Origin: Streptomyces cyaneochromogenes
Lineage (GTDB): Bacteria; Actinomycetota; Actinomycetes; Streptomycetales; Streptomycetaceae
Direction: 5' to 3'
NCBI RefSeq assembly: GCF_003963535.1
Contig: NZ_CP034539.1
Coordinates: 9,424,001 to 9,488,000, forward strand
Length of the DNA: 64,000 bases
The translations under genes were made by a program, and so were the position numbers. The first letter of the stretch is position 1; every line of letters begins with the position of its first letter. Of the stretch, positions 27,164 through 36,724 are shown one piece after another. Below the pieces are notes generated by a model. That model was not told the origin of the DNA, did no database searches, and was given only the letters and a program-made list of their open reading frames with translations.

Positions 27164-27519
27164 CAACCCGGCGCCGCCCCGCAGACAGGCTGGTGCGGTC
27201 GTACGTCGTCACGGACGGCCGCGCCCACCCGACCCGCAACACCCTGGACCTGGTCACGCTGCTGATCGCCACCGACGATCTGCCGCTGACCGGACTCAAC
27301 CCGGAAAAGCGCAGGCTCATGGAGCTGTGCCGGCCCGGAGCCCTGTCGGTCGCCGAGGTGGCCGGCCACCTGTCGCTGCCGGTCGGCGTGGCCAAAGTGC
27401 TGATCGCCGATCTCATGGACAGCGGCCACATCGTCACCCGCGCACCGATCCCCGCCGCCCGGCCGACCGACGCCACAATCCTCCAGGAGGTGCTCGATGG
27501 ACTCCGCGCCCGCCTCTGA
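27160..27519 (+). CDS. cvnC: Conservon DUF742 protein CvnC
   Basis: The 119-residue DUF742 protein has RLVRSYVVTDGRAHPTRNTL at the start. A winged-helix-like part (about 55-100) reads LCRPGALSVAEVAGHLSLPV and LMDSGHIVTR. In conservons it forms a complex with the CvnA, B and D proteins. It overlaps cvnB by 4 bases and cvnD by 23 bases. Confidence 0.94.
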   Translation: MTTRRRPADRLVRSYVVTDGRAHPTRNTLDLVTLLIATDDLPLTGLNPEKRRLMELCRPGALSVAEVAGHLSLPVGVAKVLIADLMDSGHIVTRAPIPAARPTDATILQEVLDGLRARL

Positions 27520-28099
27520 CGACGTCTACCTGCGGCCCAGCGTGCAGACGGCGGTCAAGCTGCTGATCGTGGGCCACTTCGCGGTCGGCAAGACCACGTT
27601 CGTCGGCTCGCTCTCCGAGATCCGGCCCCTGTGCACCGAGGAGGTCATGACCGAGGCCGGCGCCCTCGTCGACGACCTGGCCGGCCTTCGGGACAAGACG
27701 ACCACCACGGTCGCCCTCGACTTCGGCCGGCTCACCCTCAACGACCGTCTGGTGCTGTACCTCTTCGGCACCCCGGGCCAGCAGCGCTTCACCCGGCTGT
27801 GGCAGGACATGACCCAGGGCGCGCTCGGCGCGCTCGTCCTTGCCGACAGCCGCCGCCTCAGCCAGTCGTTCGAGGTCATGGGCGTACTGGAGGAGCACGG
27901 ACTGCCGTACGCGGTCGCCCTGAACCAGTTCCACGACGCCCCCGCGTACGAGCTCGACGAGGTGCGCGAGGCCCTAGACCTGCTGCCCGAAACTCCTCTC
28001 GTCCGCTGCGACGCCCGCGACCGGGTCTCGGCCACGCGGGCACTCATCCGTCTCGTCGAGTACCTCCTCACCCGCACCGGCCAACTGGAGCATGCGTGA
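27497..28099 (+). CDS. cvnD: Conservon Ras-like GTPase CvnD
   Basis: The 200-residue small GTPase has P-loop GHFAVGKTT (about 27-35), a switch region with TTTTVALDFGRL, the G3 motif in LFGTPGQQRF, and a G4-like NQFHD. The start ATG 27497 sits after GGAGG, inside the end of cvnC. CvnD is the presumed output GTPase of the conservon, with its nucleotide state set by CvnA-C. The stop overlaps the P450 start by 4 bases (GTGA). Confidence 0.94.
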   Translation: MDSAPASDDVYLRPSVQTAVKLLIVGHFAVGKTTFVGSLSEIRPLCTEEVMTEAGALVDDLAGLRDKTTTTVALDFGRLTLNDRLVLYLFGTPGQQRFTRLWQDMTQGALGALVLADSRRLSQSFEVMGVLEEHGLPYAVALNQFHDAPAYELDEVREALDLLPETPLVRCDARDRVSATRALIRLVEYLLTRTGQLEHA

Positions 28100-29490
28100 C
28101 CTCCGTACCCCACGTACCGCCTTTCCCGCCGCCGGGCTGCCCAGCGCACCCCGCGCACGAGTCCCTGCACGGTCCCGAGTTCGCGACCGACCCGGCAGCC
28201 GTCTACCGGCGGCTGCGCGACCTCGGCCCGATCGCGCCGGTCGAACTGGCCCCCGGCGTGCGGGCCTCGCTCGTCGTCGGATACGACGCCGCCCTGCACG
28301 TGCTGCGCAGCACCGAGACGTTCTCCAAGGACGCCCGCCGCTGGAAGGACCTCGCGGACGGCACCGTGGGCCCGGACAGCCCGGTCGTGCCGATGATGAT
28401 GTACCGGCCGAACGCGCTGTGGGCCGACGGCGCGGAACACCGCAGGCTGCGCGGCGCTATCACGGACAGCGTGGCCCGGGTGGCTCCTAGCACCCTGCGC
28501 TCCTACGTCGAGGCGAGCGCGGACACGCTCATCGACCGCATCGCCCCGGCCGGGCAGGCCGATCTGCTCGGCGAGTACGCCCAGGTGCTGCCCCTGCTGG
28601 TGTTCAACCGCCTGTTCGGCTGCCCGGCGGACTACGGAGAGCGGCTAGTGCAGGGGATGTCCGGGATCTTCGACGGAGTGGACGCCGAGAAGGCGAACGA
28701 ACTGCTCGCGACGACGCTGCTGGACCTCGTCACACTGAAGCGCCGGCGGCCCGGGCCGGATGTGACGTCCTGGCTCATGGCCCATCCCGCCCAGCTCACG
28801 GACGAGGAGATGGTGCACACCCTCGTCCTGCTCATGGGCGCGGGTACCGAGCCCCAGCAGAACCTGATCGCCAACGCCCTGCGGCTGTTGCTGTCCGACG
28901 ACCGGTTCGCGGGCAGCCTCTCGGGCGGCAGCCTGCCGGTGGACGACGCCCTCGACGAGGTGTTGTGGACCGACCCGCCCATGGCCAACTACGCCGTGCA
29001 CTACCCGATCCATGACGTCGTCCACGAAGGGGTGCTGCTGCGGGCGGGGCATCCGCTGGTGGTCAGTCTCGCCGCGGCGAACACCGACCCGTCCCTGACG
29101 GCGGATCAGCGTGCGGGCAACCGCGCCCACCTGGCGTGGAGCGCGGGCCCGCACAACTGCCCGGCGCAGGGTCCGGCCCGGCTGATCGCGGCGGTCGCGG
29201 TGGAGAAACTGCTCGACCGTCTTCCGGACGTCGAACTCGCCGTACCGGTGGAGGAATTGGCCTGGCGGCCGGGTCCCTTCCACCGTGCGCTGGCCGCGCT
29301 GCCGGTGACGTACCCGCCGACCGCCGTCACCTCCTCCACCCCCTCCACCGCCTCCGCCCCCTCCGCCGTCGGCGACGAGTCGCCCGTGCGGCGCACCGCG
29401 CCGACGTCCCGGCCGTCCGCGGGGCCCGAGGCCGGCCGCGTGCGGCGAGGATGGGGCGCCCGACTACTGGCGTGGTGGCGTGGCGAGTGA
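28096..29490 (+). CDS. cvnE: Conservon cytochrome P450 lacking the ExxR arginine (CYP157-like)
   Basis: The 464-residue P450 is translated from a GTG overlapping the cvnD stop. The heme Cys is C355 in WSAGPHNCPAQ, which departs from the usual F-x-x-G-x-H-x-C-x-G. The I-helix segment is LLMGAGTEPQQ. Where the K-helix ExxR should stand, the sequence is EVLW (E288, W291), so the invariant Arg is replaced by Trp. CYP157 proteins of conservons are known to carry such altered motifs (EQSLW), so this is a subfamily trait and not random decay. A Ser/Thr/Pro-rich extension of about 60 residues follows. Its stop codon abuts that of the convergent P450. Confidence 0.9.
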   Translation: MTSVPHVPPFPPPGCPAHPAHESLHGPEFATDPAAVYRRLRDLGPIAPVELAPGVRASLVVGYDAALHVLRSTETFSKDARRWKDLADGTVGPDSPVVPMMMYRPNALWADGAEHRRLRGAITDSVARVAPSTLRSYVEASADTLIDRIAPAGQADLLGEYAQVLPLLVFNRLFGCPADYGERLVQGMSGIFDGVDAEKANELLATTLLDLVTLKRRRPGPDVTSWLMAHPAQLTDEEMVHTLVLLMGAGTEPQQNLIANALRLLLSDDRFAGSLSGGSLPVDDALDEVLWTDPPMANYAVHYPIHDVVHEGVLLRAGHPLVVSLAAANTDPSLTADQRAGNRAHLAWSAGPHNCPAQGPARLIAAVAVEKLLDRLPDVELAVPVEELAWRPGPFHRALAALPVTYPPTAVTSSTPSTASAPSAVGDESPVRRTAPTSRPSAGPEAGRVRRGWGARLLAWWRGE

Positions 29491-30756
<1,266 letters not shown>

Positions 30757-30904
30757 CAATACGACCCGTAAAGCTACTTGAACGTAGCGTGTCCGGGTGA
30801 GGGCCGTGTCCGAACGCTGCGCGTGGGGACAACTTCCCTGCGCGCGGACGCAAGTCGGCGGTTCGTCTCCGCCTTACGGTGCGGGGTGTCGGATCGGAGA
30901 GCCG

Positions 30905-31312
30905 GTGAGTGCGATGACTGTCGACGAGGTCCCGTGGTGGATGCACCCGGGCAGTGTCGAGGTGCGGATCGTGGCCGCGGGTGGCTGGTGGGACGCCGTA
31001 CGCGTACCGCTCGACCCCGGGACCGACGCACTGCGCAACCTCGGGGACGAGACGGGAGCCGTGATCGGGGACGGCTTCGGCGGACGCCTGTACTGGCTGA
31101 TTCCTCCTGGCTCCGCCGCCGACTGGGAGCTGCCGCAGGTGCGCGTCCTGGGCCGGGGCTGCCACGTGGCGATCCCCCCGCTGCACCGCGTCACGCGCCC
31201 CGGACTGTACTGGCGGGTCTCCCCGTCGCGCGACCACGAGTGGACGAACACACCCCGCCTGCACTCCGCCCTCCGCACGGCCCTCCTCCGCGGAAAGCCG
31301 CCCACCATCTGA
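30905..31312 (+). CDS. Hypothetical protein, about 135 residues
   Basis: Third-position bias and length support a real gene. GTG 30905 is chosen since GGAG lies five bases upstream; ATG 30914 is an alternative. The sequence is rich in Trp and Gly (PWWMHPGSVEVRIVAAGGWW, GGRLYWLIPPGSAADW) and ends with a basic tail. The pattern of beta strands suggests a small compact domain. I do not recognise the family. A perfect hairpin terminator follows directly. Confidence 0.65.
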   Translation: MSAMTVDEVPWWMHPGSVEVRIVAAGGWWDAVRVPLDPGTDALRNLGDETGAVIGDGFGGRLYWLIPPGSAADWELPQVRVLGRGCHVAIPPLHRVTRPGLYWRVSPSRDHEWTNTPRLHSALRTALLRGKPPTI

Positions 31313-31314
31313 CA

Positions 31315-31350
31315 CCCGCCCCGGCCGAACCTGAGCCCGGCCGGGGCGGG
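31315..31350. terminator. Hairpin terminator
   Basis: CCCGCCCCGGCCG (31315-31327) pairs perfectly with CGGCCGGGGCGGG (31338-31350) over a 10-base loop. It begins two bases after the stop of the small hypothetical gene. There is no T-run, as is usual for Streptomyces terminators. Confidence 0.75.
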
Positions 31351-31459
31351 ATCCACGGGGTGCAATGCGGGCGCGGTCTGCGAGTCCAAGCCGGGATCAG
31401 CAAGTGATGCCGCGCACATACTGCCTGGTGGCGTGCCTGGTGCGTGTTAACTTCCGGCC

Positions 31460-32782
31460 GTGACTTCCCCGGCTCTGGATTCCCTCGCACCCGGTTCCGG
31501 AGCAGCCGGGTGGGGCCCGGCGGCCGGCTCCGAACCCACCGACACCCGTGACCCACTGGGTCTGCTCGACCTGTTCGGTGACCCTTTCGTCCGCGACCCC
31601 TACCCCTGGCTGGACCTCCTGCGGTCCGAGTCTCCCGTCCACCATGACCCCGCTACCGGGCTGTGGCTGGTCAGCCGCCACCAAGACGTACGCCGGGTCC
31701 TGCTCGACTCGGAGCGGTTCCACCCGGACAACGCCCAGCACGCTGTCACCCCGCTGCCCATCGCCGTACTCAGGGTCCTGGCCCGCGTCGGCTTCACGCT
31801 CCCGCCCGCCCTGGCGAACAACGGCACCCCGAGCCACTCCGGACTGCGCCGCGTGGTCACACGGTTCTTCAACGCACAGCGTGTCGCGGCGGCCGTGCCG
31901 GTGATCGAGAGCATCGCCGACGAACTGCTCGACGGGGTACGGTCCCAACTCGACACCACTGACGGCTGCGACCTGTTCACCTCATTCGCGCAGGTCCTTC
32001 CGTGCAGGGTGCTGATGGAGGTCCTCGGCATCCGGGGCGTCGAACCGGCCACTCTGATCCGCTGGAGTGACGCCTCGCTGGAGCTGTTCTGGGGCAGGCC
32101 GCCACTCGAACGGCAACTGGAACTGGCAGAGCTCGTCGCCGAATTCCATCAGTGGCTCACCGCGACCGTGCGCAGCGACACGGTCCCTGCCGACTCGTTC
32201 ATCGGGGCACTCGCCCGCCACCGCCTCCCCGACGGCAGGCCACTGGACGCCGAGACCGCGGTGGCCGCGTGCTTCTTCGTCTTCATCGCCGGCCAGTCCA
32301 CCACCGGACAACTCATCGCCACCGTGCTGCGCCGGGCACTGGAGGAGCCCGGCAGGTGGCCGCGCATGGCCGGGGCAGCGGGCCCGGCCGAGGCCTGGGT
32401 GGAAGAGGTCCTGCGACGTGAGCCGCCGGTGACCACCTGGCGCCGGGTGACCCCGCAGGCCACCCGACTGGGCGGAGTCGCACTGCCGGCCGGTGCCCAG
32501 TTGCTGCTGATGCTCATGGGCAGCGGATCCGACCCGGAGGTCTTCCCGAAACCGGAACAGATGTGCCCGAACCGGGCGAACATCCGCCACCACCTGGCGT
32601 TCGGTGCCGGTCGCCACCGCTGCCCGGGTGCGTCCCTGGCGCGCACGGAGGCGGCGGTGGCCCTGCGGGCAGCGGCACGCAGACTTCCGGACATCCGACC
32701 GGCCGCCGGGGCGGGGGAGCCGCCCATGCTCGGCCTGCTGTCGTTCAGAGCACCGTCGAAGGTGGCGGTGGAACGGGCATAG
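31460..32782 (+). CDS. Cytochrome P450
   Basis: The 440-residue P450 starts at GTG 31460. It shows an I-helix FIAGQSTTGQ, in which the usual acid before the Thr pair is replaced by Gln-Ser; an intact K-helix EEVLR; and a heme loop FGAGRHRCPGASLAR. The replaced acid (AGQSTT in place of AGxET/DT) may alter proton delivery, so it could favour unusual chemistry. It is monocistronic, with no ferredoxin neighbour. The next gene is convergent, 54 bases away. Confidence 0.9.
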   Translation: MTSPALDSLAPGSGAAGWGPAAGSEPTDTRDPLGLLDLFGDPFVRDPYPWLDLLRSESPVHHDPATGLWLVSRHQDVRRVLLDSERFHPDNAQHAVTPLPIAVLRVLARVGFTLPPALANNGTPSHSGLRRVVTRFFNAQRVAAAVPVIESIADELLDGVRSQLDTTDGCDLFTSFAQVLPCRVLMEVLGIRGVEPATLIRWSDASLELFWGRPPLERQLELAELVAEFHQWLTATVRSDTVPADSFIGALARHRLPDGRPLDAETAVAACFFVFIAGQSTTGQLIATVLRRALEEPGRWPRMAGAAGPAEAWVEEVLRREPPVTTWRRVTPQATRLGGVALPAGAQLLLMLMGSGSDPEVFPKPEQMCPNRANIRHHLAFGAGRHRCPGASLARTEAAVALRAAARRLPDIRPAAGAGEPPMLGLLSFRAPSKVAVERA

Positions 32783-32836
32783 GCGGCACCGCGGCGACGC
32801 CCCTTCGGCGTTGCTCAGCCCGGGACACGGGCTCGG

Positions 32837-33664
32837 TCAGCCGAGCTTGAGAAGGCCGGCGTCGAGGACGGCGCGGCCGAAGGCGCCGGCGAGTTCGGCG
32901 AGGCGTTCGCAGCCGGCGTCACCCAGGGCGGCGTAGGCGGGAAGGGCCAGACGGTCGGTGCGGTCCTCGATGTGCCGACGCAGGTGTACGCCTTCCGGGC
33001 TGAGGGAGTCGCCGTCGAGGAGACCTCGCTTGCGCAGGCGCTCCCGCGTATCGGCCCACTCCTCCTCGGGCCATGCGCGGCTGGCCTTGAGGAAGTCGAC
33101 GGGAACATCACCGGTGGCGGCGTGCAGAACCAGGGCTTCCAGGGCCCCGATGCCCTCGCTCAGCAGGCAGGCCACATGGCCGTCCCCACGGAACTCCCGG
33201 AGCAACGTCTGGGCGTGCCACAGCTGCAGTACCGGATCCTCCGGCCAGGGCAGTGCGGCGTGCGCGGCGAACAGCGGGCGACCCTGCGCGTGTTCGCGGG
33301 CCGCCTCGGCGGCCCGGCGGGTCAGCGCCAGGACCTCGTCCAGGGTGGGCAGTTCGTGAATTCCCGCCCGCCGCAGGGCTTCGCCCGCCGCGGCATACCG
33401 CGCGTCCAGCACCTGCTGCGGCGTCGTCGCGTCCCAGGCCCCGTCGAGCGCCTGCCGTACGAGAGCGGGGTTGAAGTTGTAGAAGGTCGCGATGACCAGC
33501 TCGGCGGAGGCCCGGCCGAACGCGGCGCTGCGAGAGGTGAAGTAGCCGGCGCGTCCGCTCAGTCCGAGGTCCGCGTACCGGCGCCTGGCTTCGGGGACGA
33601 AGTAGATCATGCCGTGCACGGGTTCGAGTCCGCGCCAGGCCGCACGCGCTGTCTCCACGGTCAC
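32837..33664 (-). CDS. SCO6745-family protein
   Basis: The 275-residue protein starts at GTG 33664, overlapping the alpha/beta hydrolase stop (GTGA), so the two are coupled. It has the helical, Ala/Leu-rich make-up of the SCO6745 family: ARAAWRGLEPVHGMIYFVPE at the start, YFTSRSAAFGRASAELVIAT, and FYNFNPALVRQAL. Family function is unknown; the C-terminal third looks like a winged helix with RDRTDRLALPAYAAL-type helices. Coupling to a hydrolase in a small operon with a TetR-type operator suggests a role in the same degradative or detoxifying step. Confidence 0.8.
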   Translation of the reverse strand: MTVETARAAWRGLEPVHGMIYFVPEARRRYADLGLSGRAGYFTSRSAAFGRASAELVIATFYNFNPALVRQALDGAWDATTPQQVLDARYAAAGEALRRAGIHELPTLDEVLALTRRAAEAAREHAQGRPLFAAHAALPWPEDPVLQLWHAQTLLREFRGDGHVACLLSEGIGALEALVLHAATGDVPVDFLKASRAWPEEEWADTRERLRKRGLLDGDSLSPEGVHLRRHIEDRTDRLALPAYAALGDAGCERLAELAGAFGRAVLDAGLLKLG

Positions 33665-34542
33665 CTCTTCGGAGAGTCGGGGGACGGGGTGTGCGCCGCG
33701 GGTCCGTACTGGCCGTGCGCTCGCAGGTGTTCGAGCAGCAAACGGTTCAGGGTTTCGGGCGCTTCCTCGGGGACCCAGTGGGTGACGTCCGGGATGGTCT
33801 CGAAGCGGTACGGCCCGTCGACCCACCGCTCGGTTTCCCGTGCCGCCGCCGGGCCGAAGGCACTGTCGTTCGTGCTCCAGACGTACAGCGTGGGCAGGTC
33901 GACGGTGCCGATCTTGCCGTCGGGGCGGCCTGCCCGGTACCAGTTCAGCGCGGCGGTGAGAGCCCCTGGCCGGGACAGGTGCCGTACATAGGCCTCGACG
34001 CTGTCCTGCGGAACCTTTCCGGCGTACAGGGCGCGCAGCAGCTCGGCGTCGTGGGCCAGCATGCGCTCCTCGGTCGCGGGAGTTTCACGCCAGTGGATCA
34101 TGTACTGCGAGCGGCTGCGCTGGTCGTCGTCGGTACGCAGGGCGGTGGCCAGGGCGCCGGGGTGCGGGGTCGAGACAACCGTCAGGGTGCGTATGCGGCC
34201 GGGGTGGGCGTCAGCGGTCCACCAGGCCACCGCGCCTCCCCAGTCGTGGCCGACCAGGTCGAACGCCGCCCAGCCCAGTTCCTCTGTGATCGCGACGACG
34301 TCGTCGACGAGAAGGCTCATGCGATAGTCCTCGGGCCGCTGGGGGCGAGCGCCGGGGGAGTACCCACGCTGGTCGGGCGCCACCACCCGATAGCCCTGCT
34401 CGGCCAACTCGGCGATCTGCCGTTGCCACGCCAGCGCCGTCTGGGGAAAGCCGTGCAGCAGCAGCACCGGGCGGCCCTCGGGCGGACCCGCAGCGATCGC
34501 GTCGAACACGCCTGCACCGGTGGAGATGCTCAGCTCGGTCAC
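33661..34542 (-). CDS. Alpha/beta hydrolase (epoxide hydrolase type)
   Basis: The 293-residue protein has the alpha/beta hydrolase core: oxyanion motif LLLHGFPQT (about 27-35), nucleophile elbow GHDWGG with Asp100 as nucleophile, a later acid in STNDSAF, and the catalytic His in VTHWVPEE. An Asp nucleophile with HGFP is typical of epoxide hydrolases and haloalkane dehalogenases, not esterases. It would open epoxides or displace halides. It is the first gene of an operon with the SCO6745 gene. A TetR-type operator lies 15 bases upstream of its start. Confidence 0.87.
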   Translation of the reverse strand: MTELSISTGAGVFDAIAAGPPEGRPVLLLHGFPQTALAWQRQIAELAEQGYRVVAPDQRGYSPGARPQRPEDYRMSLLVDDVVAITEELGWAAFDLVGHDWGGAVAWWTADAHPGRIRTLTVVSTPHPGALATALRTDDDQRSRSQYMIHWRETPATEERMLAHDAELLRALYAGKVPQDSVEAYVRHLSRPGALTAALNWYRAGRPDGKIGTVDLPTLYVWSTNDSAFGPAAARETERWVDGPYRFETIPDVTHWVPEEAPETLNRLLLEHLRAHGQYGPAAHTPSPDSPKR

Positions 34543-34556
34543 GACTCACCCCTTCA

Positions 34557-34572
34557 TACCAACTGGTCGGTA
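34557..34572. promoter_or_regulatory. TetR-type operator upstream of the alpha/beta hydrolase
   Basis: TACCAACTGGTCGGTA is a 7-2-7 inverted repeat with one arm mismatch, 15 bases upstream of the minus-strand start at 34542. Its reverse complement matches 17682-17697 at 15 of 16 positions. It also lies in the shared spacer with the divergent thiolase operon, whose promoter begins at 34614. Confidence 0.65.
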
Positions 34573-34612
34573 GCCTTCAGGCGGAGGGGCACGCTGTCAA
34601 GACCGCGGGCCG

Positions 34613-34642
34613 GTTGAACATGACGCCGGATTCAACTATAAC
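34613..34642 (+). promoter_or_regulatory. Promoter of the thiolase operon with overlapping inverted repeat
   Basis: TTGAAC (34614-34619) and TATAAC (34637-34642) are spaced by exactly 17 bases, close to the vegetative consensus. GTTGAA (34613-34618) and TTCAAC (34631-34636) form an inverted repeat that overlaps the -35 and abuts the -10, a good place for a repressor. The thiolase start lies 110 bases downstream. Confidence 0.6.
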
Positions 34643-34752
34643 CAGGGCCCGGAGGCAGACCCCCGTACCCCTTGCGGCCGTGGCTCGTGTCAGGGAATCC
34701 CGGTCTCGAAGATCCCGGGACGAACCGCACCAACAGGAAACAGTGAGGCGAC

Positions 34753-35952
34753 ATGAGGGAAGCAGTCATCGTTTCGACGGCACGGACGCCGATCGGAAAA
34801 GCTTACCGCGGCGCGTTCAACGACACCCAGTCGCAGGAACTCGCCGCCCATGCCCTGTCCCACGCCGTACAACGCGCCGGACTCGAGGGCGGCGAGGTCG
34901 AGGACGTGATCTTCGGCTGCGCCGCGCAGCAGGGGGCATCCGGTTTCAACGTCGCGCGCCAGGCCGCTCTGCGCGCCGGGCTTCCGGACACCGTGTCGGG
35001 GATGACGGTCGACCGGCAGTGCTCGTCGGGCCTGATGGCCATTGCGACGGCCGCCAAGCAGATCGTCTCGGACGGCATGCAGATCGCTGTCGGCGGCGGT
35101 GTCGAGTCGATCTCCCTGGTGCAGAACGAGCACATGAACACCCACCGGATGACGGATCCCTGGCTGGTCGAGCACAAGCCGAGCATCTACCTGCCGATGT
35201 TGCAGACGGCGGAGATCGTCGCCGAACGCTACGGCGTGAGCCGGGAACGCCAGGACGAGTTCGCACTGGTGTCACAGCAGCGCACCGCGGCGGCGCAGGA
35301 AGCCGGCCGGTTCGACCAGGAGATCGCCGCGCTCGACAGCGTCAAGAAGGTGCTCGACAAGCAGTCCGGGGAGGTGCGGGCCGAGGAGGTCACCCTGACC
35401 CGGGACGAGGGCAACCGCGCGTCGACGACGCTCGAGGGCCTGGCCGGGCTGGCGCCGGTGCTGCCCGACGGCCAGGTGAGCGCGCATTCCAGCGTGACGG
35501 CGGGCAACTCCTCGCAGTTGTCGGACGGGGCTTCGGCGTCGGTGTTGATGGAGGCGAGGGAGGCCGAGCGCCGCGGACTGGAACCGCTGGGCGTGTACCG
35601 CGGTATGACCGTTGCCGGCTGTGCACCGGACGAGATGGGCATCGGGCCGGTGTTCGCCATTCCGAAGCTGCTGAAGCAGCACAACCTCACCGTCGACGAC
35701 ATCGGCCTGTGGGAGCTCAACGAGGCGTTCGCTTCCCAGGCGGTGTACTGCCGCGACGAACTGCACATCGACCCGGAGCGGTTCAACGTGAACGGTGGCG
35801 CGATCTCGGTAGGCCACCCCTACGGAATGACCGGTGCCCGGCTGGTGGGGCATGCCCTCATCGAGGGCAAGCGCCGGGGTGTGCGGTATGTGGTGATCTC
35901 GATGTGCGTCGGCGGCGGAATGGGCGCGGCCGGACTGTTCGAGGTCATCTGA
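34753..35952 (+). CDS. Thiolase (acetyl-CoA C-acyltransferase type)
   Basis: The 399-residue thiolase begins at ATG 34753 after GAGG. Catalytic residues are visible: acyl-carrying Cys90 in DRQCSSGL, NEAF, His355 in GHPYGMTGAR, and Cys385 in CVGGGMGAAGLFE. It either cleaves 3-ketoacyl-CoA in beta-oxidation or condenses acetyl-CoA units. The HAD-hydrolase gene follows two bases after its stop, and a TetR gene ends the cluster. The mixture of acyl-CoA enzymes here and at 17.7-22.8 kb points to fatty-acid or related acid metabolism. Confidence 0.94.
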   Translation: MREAVIVSTARTPIGKAYRGAFNDTQSQELAAHALSHAVQRAGLEGGEVEDVIFGCAAQQGASGFNVARQAALRAGLPDTVSGMTVDRQCSSGLMAIATAAKQIVSDGMQIAVGGGVESISLVQNEHMNTHRMTDPWLVEHKPSIYLPMLQTAEIVAERYGVSRERQDEFALVSQQRTAAAQEAGRFDQEIAALDSVKKVLDKQSGEVRAEEVTLTRDEGNRASTTLEGLAGLAPVLPDGQVSAHSSVTAGNSSQLSDGASASVLMEAREAERRGLEPLGVYRGMTVAGCAPDEMGIGPVFAIPKLLKQHNLTVDDIGLWELNEAFASQAVYCRDELHIDPERFNVNGGAISVGHPYGMTGARLVGHALIEGKRRGVRYVVISMCVGGGMGAAGLFEVI

Positions 35953-35954
35953 GC

Positions 35955-36602
35955 GTGGATGCCTTGTCGAACGGCGCGGAAAAGACCCGAACCGCGGTCC
36001 TGGTGGACTTCGGCGGTGTCATCACCTCAAGTGTGCTGCAGGCGTTCACCGACTTCGGCGCCTCCCTCGGCGGCGACCCTCGCCTGCCGCTGGACCTCCT
36101 CAGCCGGGACCAGCCGTCACGCGCACTCCTGGCCGACCACGAGTGCGGCCGAATCGACGCCGAAGCCTTCGAGCGAGGATTCGCCGAACGTCTCCGTGCC
36201 CACGGCGCGGACGTATCGGCCGAGGGGCTCACGGCCCGAATGCAGGCGGGCATGTCGATCGACCAGGACATGCTCGCGCTGCTCGGGGATCTTCGAGTCG
36301 CGGGCCATCCCGTCGCGCTCGTGTCGAACTCGTTCGGTGCCGGTACCTACGACGGCGTCGACCTCGCCGCTCTCGCGGACGTGGTCGTCATCTCCGCCGT
36401 GGTCGGGATCCGCAAGCCCTCCCGACGGATCTACTCGATCGCATGTGAACGTCTCTGCGTCGCCCCGGAGGAGGCAGTCATGATCGACGATCTCCAGCAG
36501 AACCTCGACGGAGCGGCACGGATCGGAATCGGCGGCGTACTGCACACCAGCGCCGCCGACACCCGTCGCCAACTCGCCGAACGCTTCGGGATCAGCGCCT
36601 GA
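35955..36602 (+). CDS. HAD-superfamily hydrolase
   Basis: The 215-residue protein from GTG 35955, two bases after the thiolase stop, has HAD motif I VDFGGVI (nucleophile Asp18), motif II VSNSFG, the motif III Lys in GIRKPSRRIY, and motif IV MIDDLQQN. The D-F-G-G-V form, with Gly in place of the second Asp, is typical of HAD proteins related to the epoxide hydrolase N-terminal domain and some phosphatases or acyl-group handlers. Its tight spacing suggests it acts with the thiolase. The substrate is unknown. Confidence 0.88.
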   Translation: MDALSNGAEKTRTAVLVDFGGVITSSVLQAFTDFGASLGGDPRLPLDLLSRDQPSRALLADHECGRIDAEAFERGFAERLRAHGADVSAEGLTARMQAGMSIDQDMLALLGDLRVAGHPVALVSNSFGAGTYDGVDLAALADVVVISAVVGIRKPSRRIYSIACERLCVAPEEAVMIDDLQQNLDGAARIGIGGVLHTSAADTRRQLAERFGISA

Positions 36603-36638
36603 CCGATCGAGAACATCCCTTCTGCGGCGGAGGCGGAT

Positions 36639-36669
36639 TTGTGACCATGGCATCGGATTCAAGTACTGT
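36639..36669 (+). promoter_or_regulatory. Possible promoter of the TetR gene
   Basis: TTGTGA (36639-36644) and TACTGT (36664-36669) are 19 bases apart, upstream of the preferred TetR start at 36725. CGGATTCAAGTA (36654-36665) in the spacer matches CGGATTCAACTA (34627-34638) in the thiolase promoter at 11 of 12 bases, a possible shared operator half. The -10 match is weak. Confidence 0.35.
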
Positions 36670-36724
36670 TCCCGCGATGAACACCACAGCGGCCGACGAG
36701 ATGGACGGCGAGAAGGCACCCCCC

